Shown: one piece after another, positions 46,905 through 57,545 of the stretch | Numbering within the stretch: position 1 is the first letter of the stretch | How the letters are laid out: each line of letters opens with the position of its first letter | Source: Diploscapter coronatus | Taxonomy: Eukaryota > Nematoda > Chromadorea > Rhabditida > Rhabditidae | Direction: 5' to 3' | Length of the DNA: 64,000 bases | Assembly: GCA_964036155.1 (NCBI GenBank) | Contig: OZ038422.1 | Span: 28,605,201 to 28,669,200, forward strand | Made by a program: the position numbers and the translations under genes | Notes under the pieces: generated by a model | Seen by the model: only the letters and a program-made list of their open reading frames with translations | The model's database searches: none | What the model was told of the DNA's origin: nothing

Positions 46905-49294
46905 TCAGGAGATAGTTTTCACCATGATGGCCGCGTTCAGAAGGCCTGCGTCTTTGAGCGTCAGCGATTCATCGTCGATTATCTGAAAATTTAGGTTTTA
47001 ATTGCTTTCAAATCATTGCGCGGGTATTTGGAACATTCGTTTAAAAGAATCTTTTGAAACTTATTTATTTCCATCTTTGTAAAATAACAAACGATCCTAT
47101 TGAAAATAATCTTCTTGATAAGTTTCGAAAGATTTTTCGTCTTTGGAGTGAAAATAACTTTTCAAGGGCAAAAATGAGTACCTTGTTGGGAAATGTGGTC
47201 ATCATCTGGAACTCCTGGAAGGCGAGTTCGGGACGAGCGCCGACGACGAAGTCCCTGATGGTGGAGACGTTCTGGTCGACGTTGAAGGGCGCCACGAGGC
47301 GGCTGCCGTCCGGCAGACGAACTTGCACCTGGAAAATATCGTATTCTATTAAATTCGTATTTTTGACATGCTTCAAGAATCTTTCATAAAGTATAGATAT
47401 TTTAGAAATTCGTTCCACTCGCATTATTCTCTGCTTTCCAAATAATTATTATGGTTAGAAGGAAATTCAAGTGAGCGTCTATTTTTATCAAGTGTGCCCG
47501 AAGTTTGATGATATTCGCCTTCACTGTTTCCTAACTCACATTCGTCTTCTCCTTGTCGTCTTTCACGCCGATGGCCGCGATCGCTTCCTTCAGGTTCTTC
47601 TCTTTTTCTGAAAAAGATATATCGTTTTGAGAAGAAAGTTTTAAAAACATCTCTCGAAATAATCTTGGCATTGCTCAAATCTTTTCTCAATTTTCCAAGG
47701 AGTTGTCATTTGCAAAAAGAAAAATAATAATTCACCATCGGGCATGGCCGCCTGTGGTGCAGACGAGCTCGGCGCGGGGGCGCCCACGATGTTCGGCACG
47801 ACGCCGCCCAAACGGATGCCTGATCCCTAAAATTGAAGAAAATGATGATATTTTAGTTTTCCTCGGGAAAATATCGAAAATCTTACTATTGAATATTTGG
47901 TAAACAATCATATTAATACATATTTTTTTCTATTTTTGATATCAATTTTCAAAGCAGTGAATCAATCCCTTGTAGAAATCTTGAAGCAACTCTTAAAATT
48001 TTCGAGATTTTTTAAATTCTTACTCCGAATGATTTTGCTTTGGGCGGGGCGTAGTTGGATCCCTTTCTCTCCATGCGTAGGTTGATCATTTTGCCGTGGT
48101 GCTGACGCATCAGTTCAGGCGGAATTTTGCTGAAAATGTTAAAAATCGTGCCTTCAAACATGTCTAAAAACCATATCTCCTTTCTCCGATGTTTTCAATA
48201 TTTTTCTATTAGAATTAGGATTTTTCGATGTTAAAATTTTTTTTTTTTAATTCTTCATTTTTACCCCGAAGCGATGGCAGTGATGAACTCCTTGTTGGCG
48301 GCATCCTCAGGGGAGCGAAGAGGTCCATCGTCCACCGTGAACCCGTTCGCCCACAGCGTCAGACGCACCTCGACCTGAGTTGTTCATTTCTATAAGCCTT
48401 GAAACATTTGATTCGAGAAGAAAGTGAAAATTCTATATCGTTGGAAAAAATATTATCTAATTTTAGAAATTCATATGGAGAATTGTTCTTTCTGAAATTA
48501 TAAAAAGAAAATTACTTCATTCGCCTCTTCGCCGCCACTTTGCTCTCCAGTTGGCTGATTGTCCTGAGCCGAGGCCGCTGGGGGTTCTCCGCTCGATGAC
48601 TCACCGTCACGTCCAAGACGGATCCCGCCTCCGGACGAGCCCTGAAATTTTCTCGTAATTTTTTAATTCAAAAAACTTTTTACTTTTTTACTCGAAAAAT
48701 TTAATCAAATTCTCGAAGTTTTTTTTTCTCGACGAAACTTCAAGAAATTTATCTTTCCCTTAATATTCTCAATAACAAGTTCTACAAGATTTATTTTAAA
48801 AAATTTTTTAATTAAAAAATTACCTGTCTTCCCCCACTCGTTTCGTTCGGGTTGACGACTTCGGCGCCGTGACTTCTTGCGCTCCTCATCAATGCGTGAA
48901 AGAGGTCGTCGGGCTGTGCGGGGCCGCGCGGGCCCAGAACTTGTTGACCACTGAAATATGTTATTTTAATTTTACACTTTGTTTTCTAAATCTTCGAATT
49001 TCAAGATTTTTATCTAAACTGTTCATTTTGACAATTTGCTTAACTTAAACAATCTTTATTTTTTATTCTCCTGAATCTTCTAATTGCATTTTTAATCTTA
49101 AGATAATTTTTGAATTTTTATGGGTTATTTAAATTATTTAAATGTTACCTGTGCTCGCTCCCTCCAACAAAGAAGCCCTGACGTCTGCCCTGTCGCTCGT
49201 CGTCAGATGCGTCTTCGCTGCCCGAGCCAGAATCGTGCTCCTCGTCCCGATTTCCACTCAAATCCGCAATCGTCTTGAACCTCTTGTCCGACAT
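46905..49294 (-). CDS. ubxn-2: p47/NSFL1C-type UBX protein, p97 cofactor
   Basis: Adaptor for the AAA ATPase p97/CDC-48 in membrane fusion and ubiquitin pathways. The N-terminus MSDKRFKTIADL is like the p47 linker region; an N-terminal UBA domain is not seen. Next come GFFVGGSEHSGQQVLGP, typical of p47; the SEP domain (VEVRLTLWANGFTVDDGPLR, then KIPPELMRQHHGKMINLRME); a linker; and the UBX domain (VQVRLPDGSRLVAPFNVDQN, STIRDFVVGARP, FQEFQMMTTFPNK, IIDDESLTLKDAGLLNAAI). It is the first gene of a same-strand run with NDUFA12 and IMP4, and is 725 nt upstream of NDUFA12. The gene symbol follows C. elegans usage and assumes one-to-one orthology. Confidence 0.93.
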
Positions 49295-50345
49295 ATTTTT
49301 GAGCTGATCAACCAGAGGGAAAAAGTTACTGAAAAATGATAAATTGATTCGAGTTAAAACAAAAAATTTGTATGATTTTGCGACGCGAAGAACTGTGAAA
49401 TCGTCTTCTGAAAAGAGTAAAAATAATCGAGAAATCAAGGAAGAAGAAAATCCGGAATTTGAGGCAGGTTAAATGCACGGCCTTACCAAGCTTTATTCAT
49501 TGGGAATATTTGCATGTAATCTTAACTCTGCAAAAGAAAAGAGAACTGTCTTCGTCTCTCGCTTTCCCTCACTATTTTTAAAGGATAAGGCTCGCAAGGC
49601 CGTGAATGAAAGAATCGATAACATATAAGCTCAGGATAAAGCGAGAATTCTTTCCAAGTAAATGTGGAATATTTTGAGGTCAGAAAGATTAAAAAAATAT
49701 GAGAAAATTATTAGAATAAAAACGGGATTGCATGAAAACGAAGAAACGATGACTTTTAACGAAACGGGGTAAACGAAGAGAAAAGGGGTTGATGGTCAGG
49801 CGGCTGGAAATAAGAAGAGTCAAGATAAAAGGAAAAGACGAGGAGAAGTAAAAAAAAAGTCAAGGATAAAGATAAAAATGTTTAAAAAATACTTTTAGAG
49901 AAGATCGAAAATTAGTTTATATCACTCTGAACAATGTTTTTTTTTATCGATCTAATTTGAGACTCAAAAAGAAGCTACTTTTGTATTTTCTAATTTGTAC
50001 AATTCGAAATTTAGTAAAACTGATCTTAACAATGTGATTTTATCGCCATTCATCGATGAGTATTTTGCGCCTGATTGATTTCTACCCGCTCGTTCTTGTA
50101 ACTTCTTTTCTCGTTCTTCTTCCCTAACATTTTCCCCTATCTCTCTCTACTCGATTCGTAACATTTTCACCAATTCATTCAGTGATTTCTCGAGAAAAAA
50201 TGATCACTCGTTTAAGCCTCAAAATTCTTATCATTCATTTTATCAAGCACCCTATCAGTAGTTTTTTTTTTTTTTTTTTAAATAATAAAATTTCTTATCG
50301 TTTCCACGATGCCCGATAAACTTATCAATCTTTACACAGATTTAG
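49295..50345. promoter_or_regulatory. Divergent intergenic region, p47 / ET-module gene
   Basis: No gene supported over about 1 kb. It should hold the promoter of the p47-NDUFA12-IMP4 run and that of the ET-like gene. A long T run lies at about 50262-50280. No TATA box or repeat family was noted. Confidence 0.45.
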
Positions 50346-51077
50346 ATGCCCTATTTTCCATTGATATGCCTATTTTCCTTGTTGGATTTTATGGATTTCG
50401 TATATCCTCAAGAATATAATAGTGGAGAGGAATTACGATGTTACGCTGGATTAAAATACGTGGTCGGACAAAGTCGATTTCAAGATACAGGCAATGTTTT
50501 CTCGAGTGATTCAAGATTTCAAGTACTTGTGCTCTACATTGAAAGCAAAGATTAAACCTTATTTACATACTAATTTTTTTTAGAATTAAATTAATTTTCA
50601 GAAAATTGCGGAAATTTCCTCGGTCTAGAATTTCTCGGTGAGCCCTATTGCTATAAATTTATGGAGGAATCAAACCTCAACGAAGTCATAAAAATGGGAT
50701 GCTCGAATTTTTGGTGCAACGTAAGGTTTTCGTAATTTTTGTTAAAATATCGATTTTCCATGAGTCATAATTCGAATTTAACATTTCAAATGATGGCATT
50801 TCCTAAGCCAATTATAACGATTTTGAGTCGGAAAATTGAAGTTATTTTTTAATTTGAAATTTAGCAACTTCGAAATACTTGTGCTGAACATGAAATGATG
50901 GGTATCAAAGGAGTAATTTGTTGCTGTAAGCTTGTTTTCTTGAAACTAGAAAGAAAAGAGTATGATAAATATTTAGGCAACGAGCGACATTACTGTAATT
51001 CATCAAATAATAATCTGATTAGTTTATTCATTTCTTTGATAATACCGCTTATCGTTACGATAAAACTCATTTTGTAA
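50346..51077 (+). CDS. ET-module-like secreted protein, probably GPI-anchored
   Basis: Four exons in phase. A GATTTAG acceptor directly precedes the ATG. The N-terminus is a signal peptide (MPYFPLICLFSLLDFMDFVY). A cysteine-rich module follows with nematode ET/Ly6-like spacing: LRCYAGLKYVVGQ, NCGNFLG, EPYCYKF, MGCSNFWCN, NTCAEHEMMG, and the hallmark triple cysteine VICCCNERHYCN. The protein ends NSSNNNLISLF followed by a hydrophobic tail (SLIIPLIVTIKLIL), the pattern of a GPI-attachment signal. Cell-surface or secreted location is therefore likely; function is unknown. The exon 1 donor was chosen after VVGQ because it restores the NCGNF frame. AATAAA overlaps the stop codon. Confidence 0.8.
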
Positions 51078-51314
51078 ATAAACCAAATCAAATTTTTAAG
51101 TACAAAAAACAAGTTTTAAAAGGCAGCACTTTGAAAATGTAAAATAAAAATACCCGTGGTGGAGACCTTTGAAAGAGTTGTTAAAATTCACAACAGCGAA
51201 AATGATGAACATGAAAGTATGGCACATCAATATGCTTATGTAGAAAAATCAATTTTTGGTCAATATTTTTGACTCGAATATTTCTTTTCCAAATAAGAAA
51301 AACAGATAGAAAAG

Positions 51315-53754
51315 TTATACGATTTCGGATCGACTAGGTCTGACTGGAGGTGTTATATCGCTTCCGCTATCCCTCGTCCTGTCAATAAGTTCATCGTAAT
51401 TTGGTCGGCGAAGCGCGGGTTCTAAAAATATTTTTAACTGAAATTATCTTTGCAAGTTTTTTGTTTTTTAAATAGCTATATTTTAAATTCCGATAAAATT
51501 CTGTTCAACGATATGGCTTTTTAGGTCAGAAATTCTATCGATTTTTCCTAATTAAAAATCATACTAATCGGTCTAGCATCATGCCCAGGTGGCTGTTTCA
51601 AATTTCTTCCATCAGCATAGGTCGTATGTAGAGGCTTCTTTTCTTCCGACATAACTCCGGAAGGCTTGTTTTGCATCTTCCTTTTTCTAGAAAAATTCGA
51701 ATTGAAAAAAAATCTGAAATTTGACTTACTGTATGCAAATTCCGAGGCAAGCAAGCAGCAGTAAAACGAATAGAATAAAGCAGACAATTCCCAGAGCGAT
51801 CGTAGCCGTTTGATAGGAGGAATCGACAACTCCAGCAGTTTTGGGTTGAAGCATATTACCGCTTTCATCTTGGCAATAGGTACCGTCTCTGATACCCCAA
51901 GGACAGTTTTGACATCGGGAGACCTAAAGTCAAATTTCATGATAATGAAATCATGTAAAAAAAAAACAAAAACGACAAGAAATTGCTTTTTCCTACAACC
52001 CTAATAATCTTTAGAAAAGTTGATGGGGAATTTTTACCTGATTATTGGTCTGAACGTAGTTGCAGACTTGGAAGAAGCCAGTTTTTTCCGACTTGCATGC
52101 GGCGACATTCGTGTTGATGCTCGATCTATTGCAAGTCAAATCACAATTCGGCCCGATCAAATTTCCAGTACAGGAGATAGAATATGACAAGGTCAAAGAT
52201 GTCCCCAATAACTTGCCGGTGTAAGTCCTCTGGTCGTTCATATTTTGCACTCCGCCAATGGCCGGCAGAACATCTAATAATTTCGAAATTCCAAGAAAAA
52301 AAAAACCCCCGATTTCGCAACTAACCCTTCAGCGGGACGATGAAAGTGTCGACATGAGTGAGTCCGTTGATTTGGACGACTTCTCCTGTAGCTTGACTTA
52401 CTGATGCTCCCATATGATGGGCAAATACATCGATAGCTGCCTAAAAAATAAAATCCATAAAAATTGTAAAAAAAAAAAAAAACTTTTCTAGAAAAAATAA
52501 TTTAGAAATTGCACTATTTTATTCTTTCGAGTCTTATTAAAGAGTAGGTTTGGATCTGCTATCTTATCAAATATTCAAAGATTTTTTTTTTAAATTAATT
52601 ATTCCTAAAATTTTACGATTATTTCTAAGTTTTCCTATCCACACAATTCTTTTCCCATTTTCTTTCCTTCAAAATGAAACAATACGAAGCCAAGAGTGTT
52701 TGTTGTGGGACGTTTTGGGGTTGGATGATGAAACGCTGACTCATTCAAGAGAGGGCATCCGAAATATAGGAGATGCACCAAAACTTTAATAAGGCCACAA
52801 AAGTTATTGAAAAATTGCGACTTTACGAAAAATACGAATAAAACTGACCGGTTTGCTTCCCATCTGGACGACAAATTGCTTCGACCATTTTTCCGCTTGA
52901 TTTTGGGGAAGTTGACCAGAAGGATCAAGATGAACGAAGTCGGTGGCCTGATATCTAACGGACTCCCTGAAAGAGTTAGTCTAAAGCCTTGAAGGAATGA
53001 TTTCAGTTAGGTAAATCCTAAGCAGCCTCTTAGTTTGAATAATTTTGAAAAAAATCAACTCACTCCGCCTCATCGCCACTAGAAATGATGAACGTGAAAC
53101 CGAAATAGCATCTCGGTGGGTTTCCACTGAAAATGTCGCATTTTCCAGTCGACGGGCAGACGCAGGTATTGCCTCCTGGCAGGGCGAATTGGGGGTTGGA
53201 ATATCCCCGAAGTTGGAATTGAATCGAAACACCGGAAGAGATGGATGATGACGTGCCCTAAGATGTTCCATTATCTCTTCAGGACTATCAAAATCTGTTT
53301 ATTTAGAACAAAATATCTTTCTCTCAAGAAAATGTTATAAAAGTGATAGATTTTAAGATTACAGTATCAGGATTGAAAATAACAATTTACAAAAATCCAA
53401 GGTCTACCATATTAGTCATATTGTGCTGAGTGATCAATTGTCCCTGGGATCCCTGTTGTCGTTGCCCATTTTGATATCCTCCACTAAACTGTCGATTCTG
53501 ATCGTTGACATTGACATCGATGCCGTTTCGCCCGTTCGGGTTTGAATTTGAGCTAGTCCCGAAGGAGTATTGATTGTTGTTATTCATGCCTGTTGGGGGC
53601 TGGATCAGAGGGGAATTGTTTGAATTGAGATCATTCTAAAAATTGTTTTCAAAAATTGAAAATAACAATACCCTACTTGATAGTAGTTCTGCTGTTGTCG
53701 ATTCTGTTGACAAACACATGAAGATATAAATAATGCCAATAAGTAAAATCGCAT
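51315..53754 (-). CDS. Divergent Notch-ligand-like protein (MNNL and DSL-like) without EGF repeats
   Basis: Type I membrane protein. Signal peptide MRFYLLALFISSCVC; then a Gln/Asn-rich low-complexity region (FGTSSNSNPNG, GGYQNGQRQQGSQGQ); then a segment resembling the MNNL domain of Notch ligands (VSIQFQLRGYSNPQ, CVCPSTGKCDIFSGNPPRCY, FGFTFIISSGDEAE); then a region in the place of the ligand C2 strands. A DSL-like cysteine module follows (LTLSYSISCTGNLIGPNCDL, TCNRSS, VAACKSEKTGFFQVC, CPWGIRDGTYC), then a membrane helix (TIALGIVCFILFVLLLLACL) and a short tail with PPVRPSRSEIV. No EGF repeat is seen between the DSL-like module and the membrane, unlike most DSL ligands. The family assignment rests on cysteine spacing and domain order and needs a profile search. 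A TTTTCAG acceptor lies 1 nt before the ATG. Confidence 0.6.
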
Positions 53755-56700
53755 CCTGAAAAGTATATAAATAATTTTTAGAAGTAAAAAACATTTTCCG
53801 GAAAAATCGATTCCAGGAAAATGGGCATTCAATATAACGGGATGAGTCACGTTCTGTGCACGAGAAAGATATTGTGTCTTTCAGCAAAAGCAAATAAAAT
53901 ATTTTGCCGTCTTTCGTTATTTGTTAGAAGGTAGGTTTACCGGAACAGTAAAGAAGGGACAATTTCAACAGTCGATTAGTTTTCAAGGTAGTCAAAAACA
54001 ATGTCAAAGCAGTATTTCTTCAAGAGAGCTAGATCTTTGGCTAAAGCATGGTGAAGTCCAACTTTTAATTAAAAAACTCGATGAACTAATAGAAAGGAAA
54101 GGCATTTTTCTCGAAAACAAATCGATTTGCCTTGGATGTAAAAAGGCGCAGCGACAGGACCTTGCGCACCGGCCACGGCCAAGCTTATCATTGTTTGCTC
54201 TCAACTTTGAACAAATCGAAATTCCGAGGGGAGGGAACGGAGAATTTCGAAAACCCGAACAAAATTGCAGGTAAATAAATAGATTTTGAGTAAAAGTAGG
54301 AGAAAAATAAGCCACAATAAAAAATCTCCAGAATTTTGATTTAAAAAAAAGAGTACTCTATAAAATACTGAACTAAAAATAAAACTATACCAATCCATAA
54401 AAATACAATGCGGAGTTCAGTATGACTCAGCGATAAGGGAATGTTTCCAAATTTGGCGCGAGGGAAATAGCCCCAAAATGCTTGAGGCGAAATGCGATGA
54501 TTAATAAAATGAGGGGAGGGAAAAGCAGGGGGGAAATACCGAAAGGAAGTTCGATGTGAAAAGATGCAGAAAAATGAGATAGCATACAGATTTTGGAGAG
54601 TGAAAAGATGCAGAGTTTGAAGAGTGATTCATATGAGGACCAAAGGTAGGGGAAAAACGGACCTGGTCCGGGAAAAGAAAGAAGAGAAAGAAAGAAAGTA
54701 TACTGGTCAAGAAAGCCTAAGAGGACCATAAAGTGAGATTACTTGTTAGGCCTATGTGTGAAGAACGGATTGATAGCTTAGAGGGTGGGCATTTATGGTC
54801 AAGCGAAGGGCCAGATTACCCAGGAAAAGGAAAGCGATATCTCTAAGGATTTTATTAGTGACGGGCAAAAATATGCAAATATTGGGCGCGAAGAAAGAAC
54901 ACTCTGTCTAACAAACGTGTCTCGAGCCCAACAAACTGTTTGCACTTGACGCTCGGAATAATGAAAGAGACATTGACACGAGCGAGAGAAACATGGAGTA
55001 TTGCATGAGATCGAGAAAATGTATCTAGAAAAGTAAGAAAGAATTTAGAAAAAAAGTGTATTTGGAAAGAAGATTTTATAATTTAGAAAATAAGCTATGC
55101 AAGTCAACAAACGGAAGAAAAATATTAAAGTTTTTTCTTCTTTCGAAAGACAAGTTATGTGAAAAAGTCAAGTTCTTGAAAAGAATTGATCTACCAGGTA
55201 AGGGTAACATTTCTCAAAAATTCGAAGGTAAGTAAAGATTTTGCTAGAAAGGCAAAGATTTTGAAATAGTACGAAACAGACATCGATACGAATAGATTGA
55301 AAGGTGATACCCAAATAAGGCAGGAAAGAATGTGGGAACGTCTTGTGAAAAGAGAGAACCCCTGTAGTCAAAAACTCGACCTAAATCGAGTCAATGCTAG
55401 GAAAATGGAAGAAAAACTTGCGAAATTTAGCCAGATTTTTAAACTTGATAAATTGGGTGACCACACCCAGGAAATTAATTATTTCAAAAGAGTTAAATCT
55501 AAATTACAAGCTTGTTGAAATAACGATAAAATATGATAGCTCATGAATCTAAATATTCCCGAACAATTTCATAAGTCCAAAAAACTCATGAAAATATTGA
55601 ACCGACTGATAAGAACTCTTCCTCTCAAACAAATAATGCTTATACATAGGGGCTGAATATGTGGGTGGATGTATCATCAAATAAGGGGGCGGAGCTGAAA
55701 TGAATCAGAGCTCGTAAAATTCGATTCACGGAAAGTTGAAGTCCAGAAATGGATAATTTCAAAGTCACAAGTATAAAAACGGGGCAAAAATTTTAAATTT
55801 TAATATTGAATAGTGTAGGCAAAACTAAGTTCTCCAATAATTGGAATAAAGAGTCACCTATGCTACTACTTGGAAAAGCTAAAGACGCAGAGTCAGATCA
55901 TATTTGCCCGAAACTCGTATAGTCATGAAGTCTTTCGAATCGGGAAGCGATTATCGCTCTCGATGATGCAATTGAAATTGAAACTCTCACGGAACGAAGA
56001 GAGATCGAGATGCGTCTGTTATGGAAGAGGAAACGAAACAAAAATGTATATTATAGACGAAAGACTGTTGAAATGACACTAGAAATATAAATCCCGAGAA
56101 AAATGGATATAGTATGGATGAGTGAAGATATTTAGAGATTCAAAAATTCGTAGAAATAGTAAAATCATATATGCTAGAGAAAAAATCGAGAATAGTTTTG
56201 ATTTGAATAGTCAAAGAAAAACTCCAATTGACTATACACAAATCTCTCGTTTTCCTGTAAGCATTTTGTGGGACGAAAGGCATTGATCGGCAATTTCACG
56301 GCCGTCCCCTTTTAATGGAAAAGCGCGAGCGACGCAGCTTTATGGTGGGAAAACTGTAAAAAGCTTTAGATATGAAATTGAAGGCATCGAATGGTACGAT
56401 GGGAAGAAAGTGATGAGAAAATTCCAGAGAAAAATAGTGCAGCTGAAAAGTTCAATATCATCCTTAGAAAAAGAAAGTTTATTGGAATTATGAAGAAAAT
56501 TTGCAAGATTTGATTTGGAATGTTGAAAATTTCTTATTTTGAAGACAGTTGGAAAGAGTGAGATAAATCTGAGTAGAAAAGATGAGAATACAGGATAAAG
56601 GCGGATTAAGAAAGACCTCGAGTTCTTTAGATCCCCCTTTATTCTTTCTTGCCTGTATTGCCTTTTCTATTAGAACGAACAACAATTCCGCTCGCTCGCT

Positions 56701-57001
56701 CGCTCATTCAGCCAATCATACCTGTTGCTTTGTATAGAAATGAACAATCAACAAGTCGTAGGAATGAAGAATTACCATAGCGGAATTTTCGAAGAAGATC
56801 GCCATTTATTGTTTCATCTTTAATGGAAATTGAAACAACAATTGAAAGCATAATAATCTCGCAATTTAAATTTGATTTTCGGAATATATGAAGATGTAGT
56901 AGTATCGAGACATGATAATCTAGCATAAGAAAAGGAAAGATAGCATCTTCCTTCTAAACTCTTATGCTACCACTTACTCGATATTTACCGCAGGGTGTTT
57001 T
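53755..57001. other. Long non-coding, purine-rich stretch
   Basis: About 3.2 kb without a gene I can support. The plus strand is strongly purine-biased between about 54480 and 56500, including GAAAGAAAGAAAG at about 54690 and many GAGA-like runs. A short CGCT tandem repeat lies at 56689-56705. The longest ORF (53921-54274, 117 codons) has no splice context or family motif. The region may include the upstream regulatory sequence of the Notch-ligand-like gene. Confidence 0.5.
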
Positions 57002-57195
57002 TCAGCTTTCTGAATTTCCGACAAGAATTTCTTCATCGGCCCATGCTACTATAGACGGCGTGGTTAGTTTGCCTAAAATTTTAGAGGGATCTACTTAAAT
57101 AATATTTATGCACCATGCTCGTTAAATATAACAATAAATTGATCCTGTTCGGGGCCAGCCACGCACGAATGAGTCGTGCCCAGATCAATTCCCAT
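57002..57195 (-). pseudogene. Hsp70 N-terminal fragment (50 codons)
   Basis: Two exons (57114-57195 and 57002-57072) join in frame to give MGIDLGTTHSCVAGPEQ, then FIVIFNEHGKLTTPSIVAWA and DEEILVGNSES before TGA. This is the start of the Hsp70 nucleotide-binding domain: the phosphate-1 loop IDLGTTxSCV, the N(D/E)xGxxTTPS motif and the (E/D)xLxG turn are all recognisable. The family continues for some 600 residues, but here a stop follows and no further Hsp70 sequence is found to the left. An ACAGACAG acceptor precedes the ATG. It is most likely a relic of a longer gene copy; a translated 50-residue micropeptide cannot be excluded. Confidence 0.65.
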
Positions 57196-57545
57196 TGCTG
57201 TCTGTCGAAGTAGTCGTGAACTTACTTGAATTACCACTCATAGTTTATCGACTTTCCAATATCATGAAAACTTAGTGGGCAATTTCCAAAATCTTTCAAG
57301 TTTTTAATCGGAATAATCGATATTACTAAGAATCTATAGTTGTAATCACTCAACTTAGAACACAGCAATTTTGATAAGCATAAGAGTAGTCATCAATAAG
57401 CTGTTGGCTAAAATTGCTCGAATATGAGTCAATTCGACATTTTCAGCAATTTATTCATTCATAAATTTCAAAATATATATAACGTAACGTAATAGAATAA
57501 TTATCGAAGAAATGATAAGTATGCATCAAACCCATTGCGGTTCTT

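Noticed and set aside
53921..54274. 117-codon plus-strand ORF
   Set aside because: Lies in purine-biased DNA where stop codons are depleted on one strand; no start context or recognised domain.
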